DNA of 64,000 nt. Origin: UBA2767 sp965228625 (GTDB lineage: Bacteria > Pseudomonadota > Alphaproteobacteria > Rhizobiales > Methyloligellaceae). Positions 1 to 7,887 of this stretch are shown here, piece by piece. The position numbers and the translations under genes are program-made. Under the pieces are notes generated by a model. The model saw nothing but the letters and a program-made list of their open reading frames with translations. It ran no database searches and was not told the origin of the DNA. Numbering within the stretch: the stretch's first letter is position 1; the number at the start of each line of letters is the position of its first letter. The stretch spans positions 4,836,001 through 4,900,000 of the forward strand of contig OZ245829.1 of the NCBI GenBank assembly GCA_965228625.1. The letters run 5' to 3'.

Positions 1-684
1 CACCACCAGCATGGTCATGCCCTCATGAGCGAGATTGACCATCACGTCGAGCACTTCCTTGATCATTTCCGGATCGAGTGCCGAAGTCGGTTCGTCGAAC
101 AGCATGATCTTCGGCGACATGCACAAGGACCGGGCGATCGCGACGCGCTGCTGCTGACCGCCAGAGAGCTGACCGGGATATTTCAGCGCCTGTTCGGGGA
201 TCTGCACCCGCTCCAGGTACTTCATTGCGGTTTCCTCGGCTTCCTCCTTCGGCATGTTGCGAACCCAGATGGGGCCGAGCGTGCAGTTTTCGAGGATCGT
301 CAGGTGCGGAAACAGGTTGAAATGCTGGAACACCATGCCGACTTCACGTCGGATTTCGTCGATCTTCTTCAGATCGCCGGTCAGCTCGATGCCGTCGACG
401 ACGATGTCACCCTGCTGGTGTTCCTCCAGCCGGTTGATGCAGCGGATCAGCGTCGACTTGCCCGAACCGGACGGGCCGCAGATGACGATCCGCTCGCCCT
501 TGTTCACCGTCAGATTGATATCCCTCAGCACATGGAAATTGCCGAACCATTTGTGCATCCCGGTGATTTCGATGGCGATCTCGTCGCTGATCTCCATGAC
601 ATGTTCATCGGAACCATTGCCGTTGCTCGCCCGCGCGCTCGGTTTCTTCGCGGCCGGTTTCCTGGCGGCTGGTGCTTTACCCAT
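1..684 (-). CDS. aapP: Amino-acid ABC transporter ATP-binding protein, AapP type (3' end outside window)
   Basis: ATPase subunit of a polar amino-acid importer of the AapJQMP/BztABCD type; it hydrolyses ATP at the inner face of the membrane. The 228 codons present contain the Walker A motif GPSGSGKST, the Q-loop (VFQHFNLFPH), the ABC signature LSGGQQQR and the Walker B segment IMLFDEPTSALD. The reading frame is still open at base 1, so the H-loop and C-terminus lie outside. The ATG at 684 follows a GGGGGA ribosome site. The first 30 or so residues form an unusual Lys/Ala/Pro-rich extension before the conserved core. It lies 82 bases downstream of aapJ with no permease gene between them. Confidence 0.95.
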   Translation of the reverse strand, partial: MGKAPAARKPAAKKPSARASNGNGSDEHVMEISDEIAIEITGMHKWFGNFHVLRDINLTVNKGERIVICGPSGSGKSTLIRCINRLEEHQQGDIVVDGIELTGDLKKIDEIRREVGMVFQHFNLFPHLTILENCTLGPIWVRNMPKEEAEETAMKYLERVQIPEQALKYPGQLSGGQQQRVAIARSLCMSPKIMLFDEPTSALDPEMIKEVLDVMVNLAHEGMTMLVV

Positions 685-766
685 GTAAGTCCCCCTTGAT
701 CTCCTGCCCGAGGTCAGCTTCGGTCACCTTAGCATTGGTCGAATTGAAAATTGAAGTCCAGCACAA

Positions 767-1795
767 CTAGCGCAATGGCGGGGCGTAAAGGATGCCGCCG
801 TTCGACCAGAGCCGGTTGATGCCGCGCGCAATGTTGAGCGGCGATCCCTCGCCGATATTGCGGTCGAACATCTCGCCGTAATTGCCGACCGCCTTGATCA
901 GGCGCACGGCCCAGTTGTTGTCGAGGCCGAGCTTGCGGCCGAGATCGCCCTCCGCGCCGAGCAACCGGCGCACGGCGGGGTTCTCCGACGCGCGTTTCTC
1001 GTCGATGTTGGCGCTTGTGATGCCGAGTTCCTCGGCCTCGATCAGCGCGAACACGGTCCATTTCACGAGGTTGAACCACTGATCGTCGCCCTGCCGCACA
1101 ACCGGCCCGAGCGGTTCCTTGGAAATGATCTCCGGAAGGACAATGTGATCGTCCGGCTCCGCGAGATTGAGCCGAAAGGCGTAAAGCTGGGACGCATCGG
1201 CGGTGAACGCGTTGCACTGTCCGGATTCGTAGGCCTGAACCGTTTCTTCCGTCTTGTCGAACGTCAGGAGATTGAACCGCATGTTCCTGGTATCGAAGAA
1301 GTCGCCGACATTCATCTCCGTCGTCGTGCCCGCCTGGGTGCAGATCGTGGCGCCGGACAACTCGAGCACGCTGCCGACGCCTAGCTTCTTGTGCACCATG
1401 AAGCCCTGGCCGTCATAGTAGGTGACGCCTGCGAAATGCAGACCCAGCGCGGTATCGCGCGTCATGGTCCAGGTGGTGTTGCGCGAAAGAATGTCCACCT
1501 CGCCCGACTGAAGCGCGGTGAAGCGCTCCTTGGCCGTCAAAGGGACAAACTTCACCTTGTCGGGATCCGCGAAGATTGCCGCGGCAAGACCGCGGCACAA
1601 ATCCGCGTCCATACCCTGCCAGTTGCCTTGTGCGTCGCTGCTGGAGAAACCGGGCAGCCCGTGATTGACGCCGCAGGACACAAAGCCCTTTGCCTTCACG
1701 TCATCAAGAGTTGCGGCGTGTCCGTGTCCGCCGGAAAGAAAAGCGGCGCATGCAACCAGCATCGCCCGGACGATCCATTTCATTTTTGTACTCAT
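767..1795 (-). CDS. aapJ: General L-amino-acid ABC transporter periplasmic binding protein
   Basis: Periplasmic solute-binding subunit of an Aap/Bzt-type importer, 342 residues. The start at 1795 (MSTKMKW) gives a short basic segment, a hydrophobic core and a likely cleavage after the HGHAA segment, a typical signal peptide; ATG 1783 is an alternative. The mature part shows the family-3 pattern: GVNHGLPGFS near the N-terminus, MDADLCRGLAAAIF, the ligand-binding WTMTRD segment and a C-terminal NRLWSNGG close. It is divergent from metC across 217 bases, as in rhizobia. aapP follows directly, which is atypical because the permease genes aapQ and aapM normally intervene. Confidence 0.93.
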   Translation of the reverse strand: MSTKMKWIVRAMLVACAAFLSGGHGHAATLDDVKAKGFVSCGVNHGLPGFSSSDAQGNWQGMDADLCRGLAAAIFADPDKVKFVPLTAKERFTALQSGEVDILSRNTTWTMTRDTALGLHFAGVTYYDGQGFMVHKKLGVGSVLELSGATICTQAGTTTEMNVGDFFDTRNMRFNLLTFDKTEETVQAYESGQCNAFTADASQLYAFRLNLAEPDDHIVLPEIISKEPLGPVVRQGDDQWFNLVKWTVFALIEAEELGITSANIDEKRASENPAVRRLLGAEGDLGRKLGLDNNWAVRLIKAVGNYGEMFDRNIGEGSPLNIARGINRLWSNGGILYAPPLR

Positions 1796-2012
1796 TTCAC
1801 TGAAGTCATCCATCAGGCATGTGCGGTGCGCATTCGTTTCCATGCAATCTTGTGAAGACACATGCCGCCGAATAGGCCGTCGCTGTTTGCCGTCGTTGCA
1901 CGTTCTGAACGCCAGCCGCACTCTCATTCAATTGCCGTCTTTCGGTCAAGGGCTTGACTGCCGGCATTTTGACTGATCAAACCCGTTTTTTGTCTTCAGC
2001 AGGGCGCAGGGC

Positions 2013-3215
2013 ATGGCCAAATCAAAAAAAGCCGACACGAAGTCGGATGCTTCGCAAGGGATCGAAACAAAACTGATGCATATGGGGCGGAGCCCCAGCG
2101 AGTATTACGGCTTCGTCAATCCACCTCTCTATCGCGGTTCAACGGTCCTGTATCCGAGCGTTGAAAAGCTCAAGGCCAAGAACCAGAAATACACCTATGG
2201 CAGGCGCGGTTCGCCGACCGTGCGGTCGCTTGAAGAGTCGATCAGCGAACTCGAAGGCGGCGCGCACACGGTCGCAACGTCGTCGGGGCTCTCCTCGTGC
2301 GCGACGACGCTGCTCGCCTTCACCAGTGCCGGCGGGCATATCCTCGTGACGGACAGCGTCTATCAGCCGGTTCGCGTCATCTGCGAACGGACCCTGAAAC
2401 GCTTCGGCGTCGACGTCACCTACTACGACCCGCATGTCGGTTCCGGTATTGCCGACCTCATCCAGGACAACACGCAGCTCGTCTATACGGAAACGCCCGG
2501 CTCTCAGACCTTCGAGATGCAGGATCTGCCGGCCATCGCCAGTGCCGCCCACGGACGCAATCGCAGCATCGTTGTCGTTGCCGACAACACGTGGGGCACG
2601 CCGCTTTACCACAACCCGCTGAAACTCGGCGCCGACGTTGTGATACACGCCGGAACCAAGTATTTCGGCGGTCATTCCGACGTCAATCTCGGAACCGTCA
2701 CCACCACATCGGCCCACGCCGAACAACTGCGCCTCATTCACGGAGATCTCGGGCAGAACCCCGGTCCGGAGGACGCGCAGCTCTGTCTTCGGGGTCTGCG
2801 GACGCTCGCCCTGCGCATGGAGCGACATTGGCACGCGGGTCTCGAGGTCGCCGATTGGCTGGCGCAACGTCCGGAGGTCGCAGGCGTGCTGCATCCGGCG
2901 CGCGCCGATGATCCGGGTCATGAGATCTGGAAGCGTGACTTTACAGGCGCCAGCGGCCTGTTCTCCATCATCCTCAAGCCCTGCTCTGATGCCGCGGTGG
3001 CGGCCATGATGGACGGCCTGGAGCTGTTCGGGATGGGCGCCTCCTGGGGCGGATACGAGAGTCTCGCCCTTCCCTTCGATCCGGCGGGATACAGGTCGGT
3101 GACGCGCTGGAGCGCGGACGGCCCGGCGGTCCGTTTCTTCATTGGTCTGGAGAGCGTCGACGATTTGAAGGCCGACCTGGATGCCGGCTTCGCGAGGCTG
3201 CGCGACGTCGGCTGA
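2013..3215 (+). CDS. metC: Cystathionine beta-lyase
   Basis: PLP-dependent enzyme that cleaves cystathionine to homocysteine, pyruvate and ammonia in methionine synthesis (cytoplasmic). 400 residues, normal length for the Cys/Met-metabolism family. The N-terminal part has the YTYGRRGSPT substrate/PLP segment, and the PLP lysine is K216 in HAGTKYFGGHSDVNLG. The ATG at 2013 follows an AGGGCGCAGGG stretch. It is divergent from aapJ, an arrangement I recall from rhizobial genomes. The family also contains gamma-lyases and sulfhydrylases; the metC reading rests on sequence flavour and context. Confidence 0.9.
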   Translation: MAKSKKADTKSDASQGIETKLMHMGRSPSEYYGFVNPPLYRGSTVLYPSVEKLKAKNQKYTYGRRGSPTVRSLEESISELEGGAHTVATSSGLSSCATTLLAFTSAGGHILVTDSVYQPVRVICERTLKRFGVDVTYYDPHVGSGIADLIQDNTQLVYTETPGSQTFEMQDLPAIASAAHGRNRSIVVVADNTWGTPLYHNPLKLGADVVIHAGTKYFGGHSDVNLGTVTTTSAHAEQLRLIHGDLGQNPGPEDAQLCLRGLRTLALRMERHWHAGLEVADWLAQRPEVAGVLHPARADDPGHEIWKRDFTGASGLFSIILKPCSDAAVAAMMDGLELFGMGASWGGYESLALPFDPAGYRSVTRWSADGPAVRFFIGLESVDDLKADLDAGFARLRDVG

Positions 3216-3412
3216 GACGCGTTGCGCAAAATGCCCGTTTCCTGACGCGCGGCGATCCTTGCCGCGCCCGAAGCGGCACGACGCCGGCACCCTGAAAATG
3301 CGGCCTGGCCGGTGGTTGCGCGGGCGGAGGCGGGTTAAGCTGCGACCGGCGCGCGGGGTTGGGAGAAACACTGCCCCTGTCGACCCTATCTCGAGGTCAC
3401 GGAGTACAAGTC

Positions 3413-3841
3413 ATGACAACCGAGGAAGACGTTCGATCGGCCTCCAAGGAATTCTACGCGGCATTGAACCGTATGCTCGCCGGTGATGCCAGTTCACTGG
3501 GAGACATCTGGTCCCACAGTTCGACCGTGACGACGATGCACCCGATTGGTGGCCGGCAAGTCGGCTGGGAGCAGGTCAAAGCGTCTTTTGACGAAGTGGC
3601 CAGGTCGAGCACAGGTGGTCAGGTCGAATTGACGGACCAGCTTGTTCGGGTCGCCGGGGATACCGCATACGAAGTGGGCGTTGAGCACGCGCAGTTCTCA
3701 ATTGCCGGGGAACCGTTGGGTGTGAACTCTCGCGTCACGAACATCTATCACCGGGAAGACGGCGTCTGGAAGATTGTCCATCATCACGGCGACAAGTCTC
3801 CGGGCATTTCGGATGCGCTCGACCGGGCCCGTGAAAAGTAA
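3413..3841 (+). CDS. SnoaL/NTF2-like (DUF4440-type) protein
   Basis: A 142-residue soluble protein that looks like a complete NTF2-fold domain: an N-terminal helix (ASKEFYAALNRML), a WSHSSTVTTMHPIGG segment typical of SnoaL_3/DUF4440 proteins, and the C-terminal strands VTNIYHREDGVWKIVHHHGD that usually end these domains. The family includes cyclases, isomerases and many proteins of unknown role, so no reaction can be assigned. The ATG at 3413 has ACGGAG upstream; the open frame runs 18 codons further up without a better start. It is first of three small same-strand genes behind metC. Confidence 0.8.
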   Translation: MTTEEDVRSASKEFYAALNRMLAGDASSLGDIWSHSSTVTTMHPIGGRQVGWEQVKASFDEVARSSTGGQVELTDQLVRVAGDTAYEVGVEHAQFSIAGEPLGVNSRVTNIYHREDGVWKIVHHHGDKSPGISDALDRAREK

Positions 3842-3938
3842 AAGCGCCGCGGCGCCTTGGCGTTTGGATCGAAGAGCTCCCGCCGTCCGACATCCGGCGT
3901 ACGAGATATGGAGCCGGCAATAGAGGGAACGCACGAAT

Positions 3939-4226
3939 ATGTACGCCGTCATTCGACATCATAAAGTGAAGGGTCCGCACGCCGATGCGCTCGCCCGGCA
4001 GGGCAAGGAGGATTTCGTTCCGATCATCCGGCAAATGCCGGGATTCATCGGCTACACGATCATCGTCAGCGATGACCTGGTCTCGACCATCAGCATCTTT
4101 GAAGACAAGGCCGCCGCGGACGAGTCGACCCGGCGCGCGGTGGCCTGGGCTGCGGACACGATCACGGATTTCGACGTGCCGACCGAGGTCATCGAGGGCA
4201 ATGTCGTCGTGCACGAGGTGCCCTGA
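3939..4226 (+). CDS. Small dimeric alpha/beta-barrel (ABM-like) protein
   Basis: A 95-residue protein of the size and pattern of the ferredoxin-like dimeric alpha/beta-barrel family: YAVIRHHKVKGPHADAL, then QMPGFIGYTIIVSDD, then a short strand STISIFEDKAAADESTRRA. This pattern, a first strand followed by a helix, a PGF turn and a second strand pair, is common in antibiotic biosynthesis monooxygenase-like proteins. No catalytic residues can be assigned. It lies 97 bases after the SnoaL-like gene and 88 bases before another NTF2-like gene on the same strand, so the three may be co-expressed. Confidence 0.7.
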   Translation: MYAVIRHHKVKGPHADALARQGKEDFVPIIRQMPGFIGYTIIVSDDLVSTISIFEDKAAADESTRRAVAWAADTITDFDVPTEVIEGNVVVHEVP

Positions 4227-4314
4227 GCCGTCACCGGCGGCCGGCCTTCACTCAGGCGTCATCCAAAGCCCTATTTTGGTCCAACGGGCTCTAAGCAGAT
4301 CACAGGAGGTTGCC

Positions 4315-4893
4315 ATGCAACGCAGAATTGTCCTCGCCCTTGCCGCTTGCCTCGTGTCCTTCACATTTGCGCTCTCCGGCCCCGCGGCCGGTCAGGACGC
4401 CGTCAAGGACGCAGGCGAAGCCATGAGGCAGGCCGGCGAGAAAGTCGGCGAAGCCATCAAGGAAGCTGCCGAGGAGATGCGCAAGGCGGCGGAAGACACC
4501 AAGAAAGAGCTCCAGGCCGCGTTGGAGGCCGCGCGCAGCTTCACCGAGACCGAAGCCGTCGAAGCGACCATCGTCAACTGGACCCAGGCCCTGCTCGACA
4601 AGAAATACGGCACATGGATCAGCTACTGGACCGAGGACGCACTTCTCATGCCGCCCGGTCATGCGACGCTGGTGGGCCGGGACCAGATCCTCACCTTCGC
4701 CCGCGAGGGCTTTCCCGCTGCCGACAGCTTCAGCTTCAGCGACTGGCGCGTGGAGGGCCGCGGCGACCTGGTGGTCGTCACCAGCCACATCGTCTGGGGA
4801 CAATCCCGTTTCAAGCAGATGATGGCGCTTCGGCGCGAAGGGGATGACTGGAAGGTGCAACTGGTGATGTACAACACCGGCGTGGCGGACTAG
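4315..4893 (+). CDS. Secreted SnoaL-like protein with an N-terminal charged amphipathic helix
   Basis: 192 residues. The start at 4315 is fixed by an AGGAGGT site four bases upstream. Residues 1-26 are a signal peptide ending near PAAGQ. Residues 28-72 are almost entirely Ala, Glu, Lys, Met and Gly, in a repeating amphipathic pattern (for example GEAMRQAGEKVGEAIKEAAE) like LEA or apolipoprotein helices. From about residue 80 follows an NTF2-like domain (NWTQALLDKKYGTWISYWTE, then MPPGHATLVGRDQI, then WKVQLVMYNTG). An envelope or periplasmic location is inferred; the function is unknown. Confidence 0.75.
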   Translation: MQRRIVLALAACLVSFTFALSGPAAGQDAVKDAGEAMRQAGEKVGEAIKEAAEEMRKAAEDTKKELQAALEAARSFTETEAVEATIVNWTQALLDKKYGTWISYWTEDALLMPPGHATLVGRDQILTFAREGFPAADSFSFSDWRVEGRGDLVVVTSHIVWGQSRFKQMMALRREGDDWKVQLVMYNTGVAD

Positions 4894-4949
4894 CGGGGCG
4901 AGGAGACGTTGGGCGACTGGCGAGAAACGGGCCGTACAATGAAAAGACG

Positions 4950-5026
4950 TGGCGATCCCGGCAGGACTCGAACCTGCAACCTGCGGATTAGAAGTCCGCT
5001 GCTCTATCCAGTTGAGCTACGGGACC
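4950..5026 (-). tRNA. tRNA-Arg (anticodon TCT)
   Basis: Reads as a full cloverleaf on the minus strand: acceptor GGTCCCG pairs with CGGGATC (one G-T), the D-loop contains AACTGGAT, the anticodon loop CTTCTAA gives TCT, and the T-arm contains GGTTCGAGTCC. CCA is encoded at 4952-4950. It should decode AGA codons. It sits between the SnoaL-like gene and the NDUFS4-like gene. Confidence 0.97.
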
Positions 5027-5080
5027 GTCAGGGTCCGCGCCATTTCACGCCGTCGCGGACGCGTCACTCCGAGGGCGGTT

Positions 5081-5386
5081 TCAATGGGTCCAGGACCCGA
5101 TCCGCCCATACTTGAAATTGTCGGCGTAGGACTTCGACACGAGCTTGCGCGGTTTCGGCTCGCGAACCACGAACGCAATCCCGTTGCGCCGTGCGTAGTC
5201 GATCGCCTCTTCCTTGGTCGAGAAGCGCATGCGGATCTGCGATTTCATGTCCCGGGAGCTGGTCCATCCCATCAGCGGTTCGACTTCCCGCCGCGCCTCC
5301 GGCTGAAACTCGAGGATCCACTTCTTCGTTGCCGCCGTCCCGGATTGCATCGCGGTTTTGGCCGGTTTGTAGATGCGTGCAACCAT
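5081..5386 (-). CDS. Complex I accessory subunit, NDUFS4/NUYM-like (ETC complex I family)
   Basis: 101 residues, matching the small alphaproteobacterial homologues of mitochondrial NDUFS4, an accessory subunit at the peripheral arm of NADH:ubiquinone oxidoreductase. Recognisable segments are ARIYKPAKTAMQSG at the start, WILEFQPEARREVEPLMGWT, and STKEEAIDYARRNG followed by a basic tail. ATG 5386 has GGAAGGA upstream; extending the frame further would run into the tRNA-Pro gene, so that extension is not coding. It lies between two tRNA genes. Confidence 0.88.
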   Translation of the reverse strand: MVARIYKPAKTAMQSGTAATKKWILEFQPEARREVEPLMGWTSSRDMKSQIRMRFSTKEEAIDYARRNGIAFVVREPKPRKLVSKSYADNFKYGRIGSWTH

Positions 5387-5433
5387 GTTCCTTCCCGCTC
5401 GATCAGCGCCCGTCCGGGCGTTTGCGAAACCGA

Positions 5434-5510
<77 letters not shown>

Positions 5511-5620
5511 ACGCGGACACCCGATGCTGCCGCTGATTCCCGCCGCAACATCCGAGTCTGCCCGCAAATTGTGAATTACACGTTTCACATGCTCCCGACA
5601 AGCGAACCTCAATCGGTGCG

Positions 5621-6115
5621 TCAGCGCTGCGCGGTCTTGAAATGCGGATGGGTTACCACGTCTCCCGGCTTCAATCCGATCCGGGCGGCCGTTCCCCCGG
5701 CCAGTTCGAGAACGGCGGTGACCTTTTCGCCCGATCCGATGATGCGCTCGGAGAGCGGTTCGGCCGACGCCTCGATACGATGAACCTTGCCGTCGGCGCG
5801 GATGAAGATCATGTCCAGAGGGATATAGGTGTTCCGCATCCACATGGAGACGAACTGCGGTTCCTCGTAAACGAACAGCATGCCGCTGCGGGCGCCGAGG
5901 GTGCGGCGAAACATCAGGCCGCGGGACTGCTGCTCCCGCGTCTTCGCGACCTCGACATCGAACACGTGGTTTCCGCTCGAGGTGGTGACCGCCAGGCGCT
6001 CCTTCGCAAAGGGTTCCTGGGCGGCAGCGCCGGCGCAAACCATGCAGACGACGAGGATCGCGACAAGCCAGGCGCATGCGACATGGCCCGCGGTATGGAT
6101 GCGGCCACATGTCAT
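5621..6115 (-). CDS. Exported DUF192 protein
   Basis: 164 residues. The N-terminus (MTCGRIHTAG followed by a hydrophobic core ending in AGAAAQ) is a signal peptide. The rest is a DUF192 domain, recognised by TREQQSRGLMFRRTL, then GMLFVYEEP, WMRNTYIPLDMIFI and a C-terminal LELAGGTAARIGLKPGD. The family is widespread and its biochemical role is not established. The ATG at 6115 lacks a strong ribosome site and lies 28 bases after the cold-shock gene stop, so the two are probably one transcript. Confidence 0.85.
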   Translation of the reverse strand: MTCGRIHTAGHVACAWLVAILVVCMVCAGAAAQEPFAKERLAVTTSSGNHVFDVEVAKTREQQSRGLMFRRTLGARSGMLFVYEEPQFVSMWMRNTYIPLDMIFIRADGKVHRIEASAEPLSERIIGSGEKVTAVLELAGGTAARIGLKPGDVVTHPHFKTAQR

Positions 6116-6143
6116 GTCCGGCCAGAACGGTCGGAAGGAACGG

Positions 6144-6731
6144 CTAGTTGTCGCTGTCCGGCAGGGTTGTCGCGGTATCAGGCTTGAGTTCCGCCGCCAT
6201 GAGGCCCTTGGGACCGTTTCCAAAACGGACGAGAACCTGCTGGCCGGGTCGTAATTCGGCGAATCCGAACCGGCGCAGAGTTTCCATGTGCACGAAGATG
6301 TCGGGTGTATCTGGGCCACGCGTCAAGAAACCATATCCGCGGATCTTATTGAACCACTTAACTTCAGCGGTTTCAAAGTCACCTTCGGGAATGACCTTGA
6401 CGTGCGTGCGTTGTGGCAACTGTGAGGGATGAATTGCCGTGCTTTCATCCATCTCCAGAATGCGGAATGCCTGCAACCCCCGCGGTTGGCGGAGCACCTG
6501 ACAGACGACGCGCGCGCCTTCATAGGCGGTCTGATGGCCGTCACGGCGCAAGACGGTAACGTGCAGTAAAACATCGGCCATGCCGTTGTCAGGCACAATA
6601 AAGCCGTAGCCTTTTGCCGCGTCGAACCACTTAATCGCGCCGGAAATCTCTATAACATCTGCGGAAGCGTCTAGAGTCGCCTCATCAATCGGCGAGACAT
6701 CTCCGCTAAATGGTGAGCCTTTGGCCCCCAT
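6144..6731 (-). CDS. Double cold-shock-domain protein
   Basis: 195 residues with two OB-fold cold-shock domains. The first (about residues 27-95) has GAIKWFDAAKGYGFIVPDN, containing the RNP1 motif KGYGFI; the second (about 115-185) has AEVKWFNKIRGYGFLTRG, containing RGYGFL, followed by DIFVHMETL. This tandem form is common in Hyphomicrobiales and probably acts as an RNA chaperone. ATG 6731 is the first start in frame. A consensus TTGACA lies at 6978-6973 on the minus strand, which would give a long leader of about 200 bases, as is usual for cold-shock genes. Confidence 0.88.
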   Translation of the reverse strand: MGAKGSPFSGDVSPIDEATLDASADVIEISGAIKWFDAAKGYGFIVPDNGMADVLLHVTVLRRDGHQTAYEGARVVCQVLRQPRGLQAFRILEMDESTAIHPSQLPQRTHVKVIPEGDFETAEVKWFNKIRGYGFLTRGPDTPDIFVHMETLRRFGFAELRPGQQVLVRFGNGPKGLMAAELKPDTATTLPDSDN

Positions 6732-7245
6732 GCCGCAACACCCCCGCTATTTTTCACGTCCGGCCCGCTCGTCAGAGTTCTTGTGCCAGACACAGCCTTC
6801 GACCCAAAAATACCACCGACGCCGATGGAGGCCAGTACTAAATTGCCACGGAAAATTTCGCACAGGTGCGTAAAGTGAATTCAATCTGGTATCTGCCCTC
6901 TGGAACCATCTGTTTTTCCGTAAGAAATAGACGTGTGCAATTTCGGCCTGAATATTCGGCGTGACCATTTTTTGTCAAACTGCGTGTCCAAGCTGTTGCA
7001 AAATGGACACGCTCGACCGGGACTTTTCCCCAATTCATCAACGAATCAGCAAGGTGACCTGAGGGCGTGAAACATAAACCGCGCCCGGGAGACCGATTCT
7101 TGGGGAATCCCGGGTGATTCGCGCCACGATTATGTTATGCGCACGGCGCTAGGAGCCTGCGGCGTGTGGCGTTAAAATGTGTGATCGAAGGCGGTCTTCT
7201 GGCTGCCGGATCACCAATAACTTCAACACATGACAGGACTGCGGC
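6732..7245. other. 514-base divergent intergenic region between the cold-shock gene and gloA
   Basis: No gene is credible here: the short open frames have no family features and look like chance. It is more AT-rich than its surroundings. It holds a TTGACA box on the minus strand at 6973-6978 (no good -10 found), a perfect 9-base inverted repeat at 6982-7012, and a second hairpin-forming stretch at 7084-7114 with arms CCCGGGA and TCCCGGG and an inner GATTC/GAATC pair. Both hairpins could be regulatory; neither has a terminator-like T run. Confidence 0.6.
6982..7012. repeat. Perfect 9-base inverted repeat next to the candidate cold-shock promoter
   Basis: GCGTGTCCA at 6982-6990 and TGGACACGC at 7004-7012 are exact reverse complements separated by 13 bases. 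On the minus strand it lies just upstream of the TTGACA at 6978-6973. Such symmetry suits a dimeric regulator or an RNA hairpin; which one is not decidable from sequence. Confidence 0.5.
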
Positions 7246-7665
7246 ATGAAGTATCTGCACACGATGGTTCGCGTTAGCGATGTGGACGAATCCCTGAAAT
7301 TCTACTGCGACGCGCTCGGCCTGAAGGAATTGCGCCGGCGCGAGGACGAGGCCGGACGCTATACCCTCATCTTTCTCGCGGCACCCGGCGACGAGGACGC
7401 CCAGGTCGAGCTGACCTACAACTGGGATCCGGAGGATTACGGCGAAGGCCGCAACTTCGGCCATCTGGCGTACCGGGTCGACGATATCTACGCGGCGTGC
7501 GAGCGGCTGATGGAGGCGGGCGTCACGATCAACCGGCCGCCACGCGACGGCCGGATGGCGTTTGTCCGGTCCCCGGACAACATTTCCGTCGAATTGCTGC
7601 AGAAGGGCGATGCCCTGCCGAAGAAAGAGCCGTGGGCGTCGATGGAGAATTCCGGCCATTGGTAG
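7246..7665 (+). CDS. gloA: Lactoylglutathione lyase (glyoxalase I)
   Basis: 139 residues; converts the hemithioacetal of methylglyoxal and glutathione to S-lactoylglutathione in the cytoplasm. The four metal ligands of the family can be placed at H5 (LHTMVRV), E55 (VELTYNW), H73 (FGHLAYRVDD) and E116 (ISVELLQ). The length and absence of the eukaryotic long insert point to the Ni/Co-type bacterial enzyme. It stands alone, divergent from the cold-shock gene and followed by tRNA-Glu on the other strand. Confidence 0.92.
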   Translation: MKYLHTMVRVSDVDESLKFYCDALGLKELRRREDEAGRYTLIFLAAPGDEDAQVELTYNWDPEDYGEGRNFGHLAYRVDDIYAACERLMEAGVTINRPPRDGRMAFVRSPDNISVELLQKGDALPKKEPWASMENSGHW

Positions 7666-7696
7666 GCCGCGGTATCCGACAAAACGGAATGCGGCG

Positions 7697-7771
7697 TGGC
7701 ACCCCCTAGCGGAATCGAACCGCTCTTTCCAGGTTGAAAACCTGGCGTCCTAACCGATAGACGAAGGGGGC
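7697..7771 (-). tRNA. tRNA-Glu (anticodon TTC)
   Basis: Minus-strand cloverleaf: acceptor GCCCCCT pairs with AGGGGGT, the anticodon loop TTTTCAA gives TTC, and the T-arm contains GGTTCGATTCC. CCA is encoded at 7699-7697. It lies 116 bases downstream of the recJ stop codon, on the same strand. Confidence 0.97.
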
Positions 7772-7887
7772 GTGACCACGCCGCTCATATAAATTGGATT
7801 CTGGAAGGTTGCAAGATCAGAGCCTTCCCGATCAGATCCGAGACAACTCCGCTTCCCGATCGATCGAAAAGGCTCCAATCGAAGGGC

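Noticed and set aside
1928..2012. SAM-II type riboswitch before metC
   Set aside because: I looked for the compact pseudoknot pattern and could not see matching stems; a covariance search would be decisive.
2139..3371. A 410-codon minus-strand frame over metC
   Set aside because: Antisense to metC, whose PLP motif and length are intact; the translation shows no family feature.
4909..5115. Plus-strand frame over the tRNA-Arg gene
   Set aside because: Mostly the complement of a tRNA; not coding.
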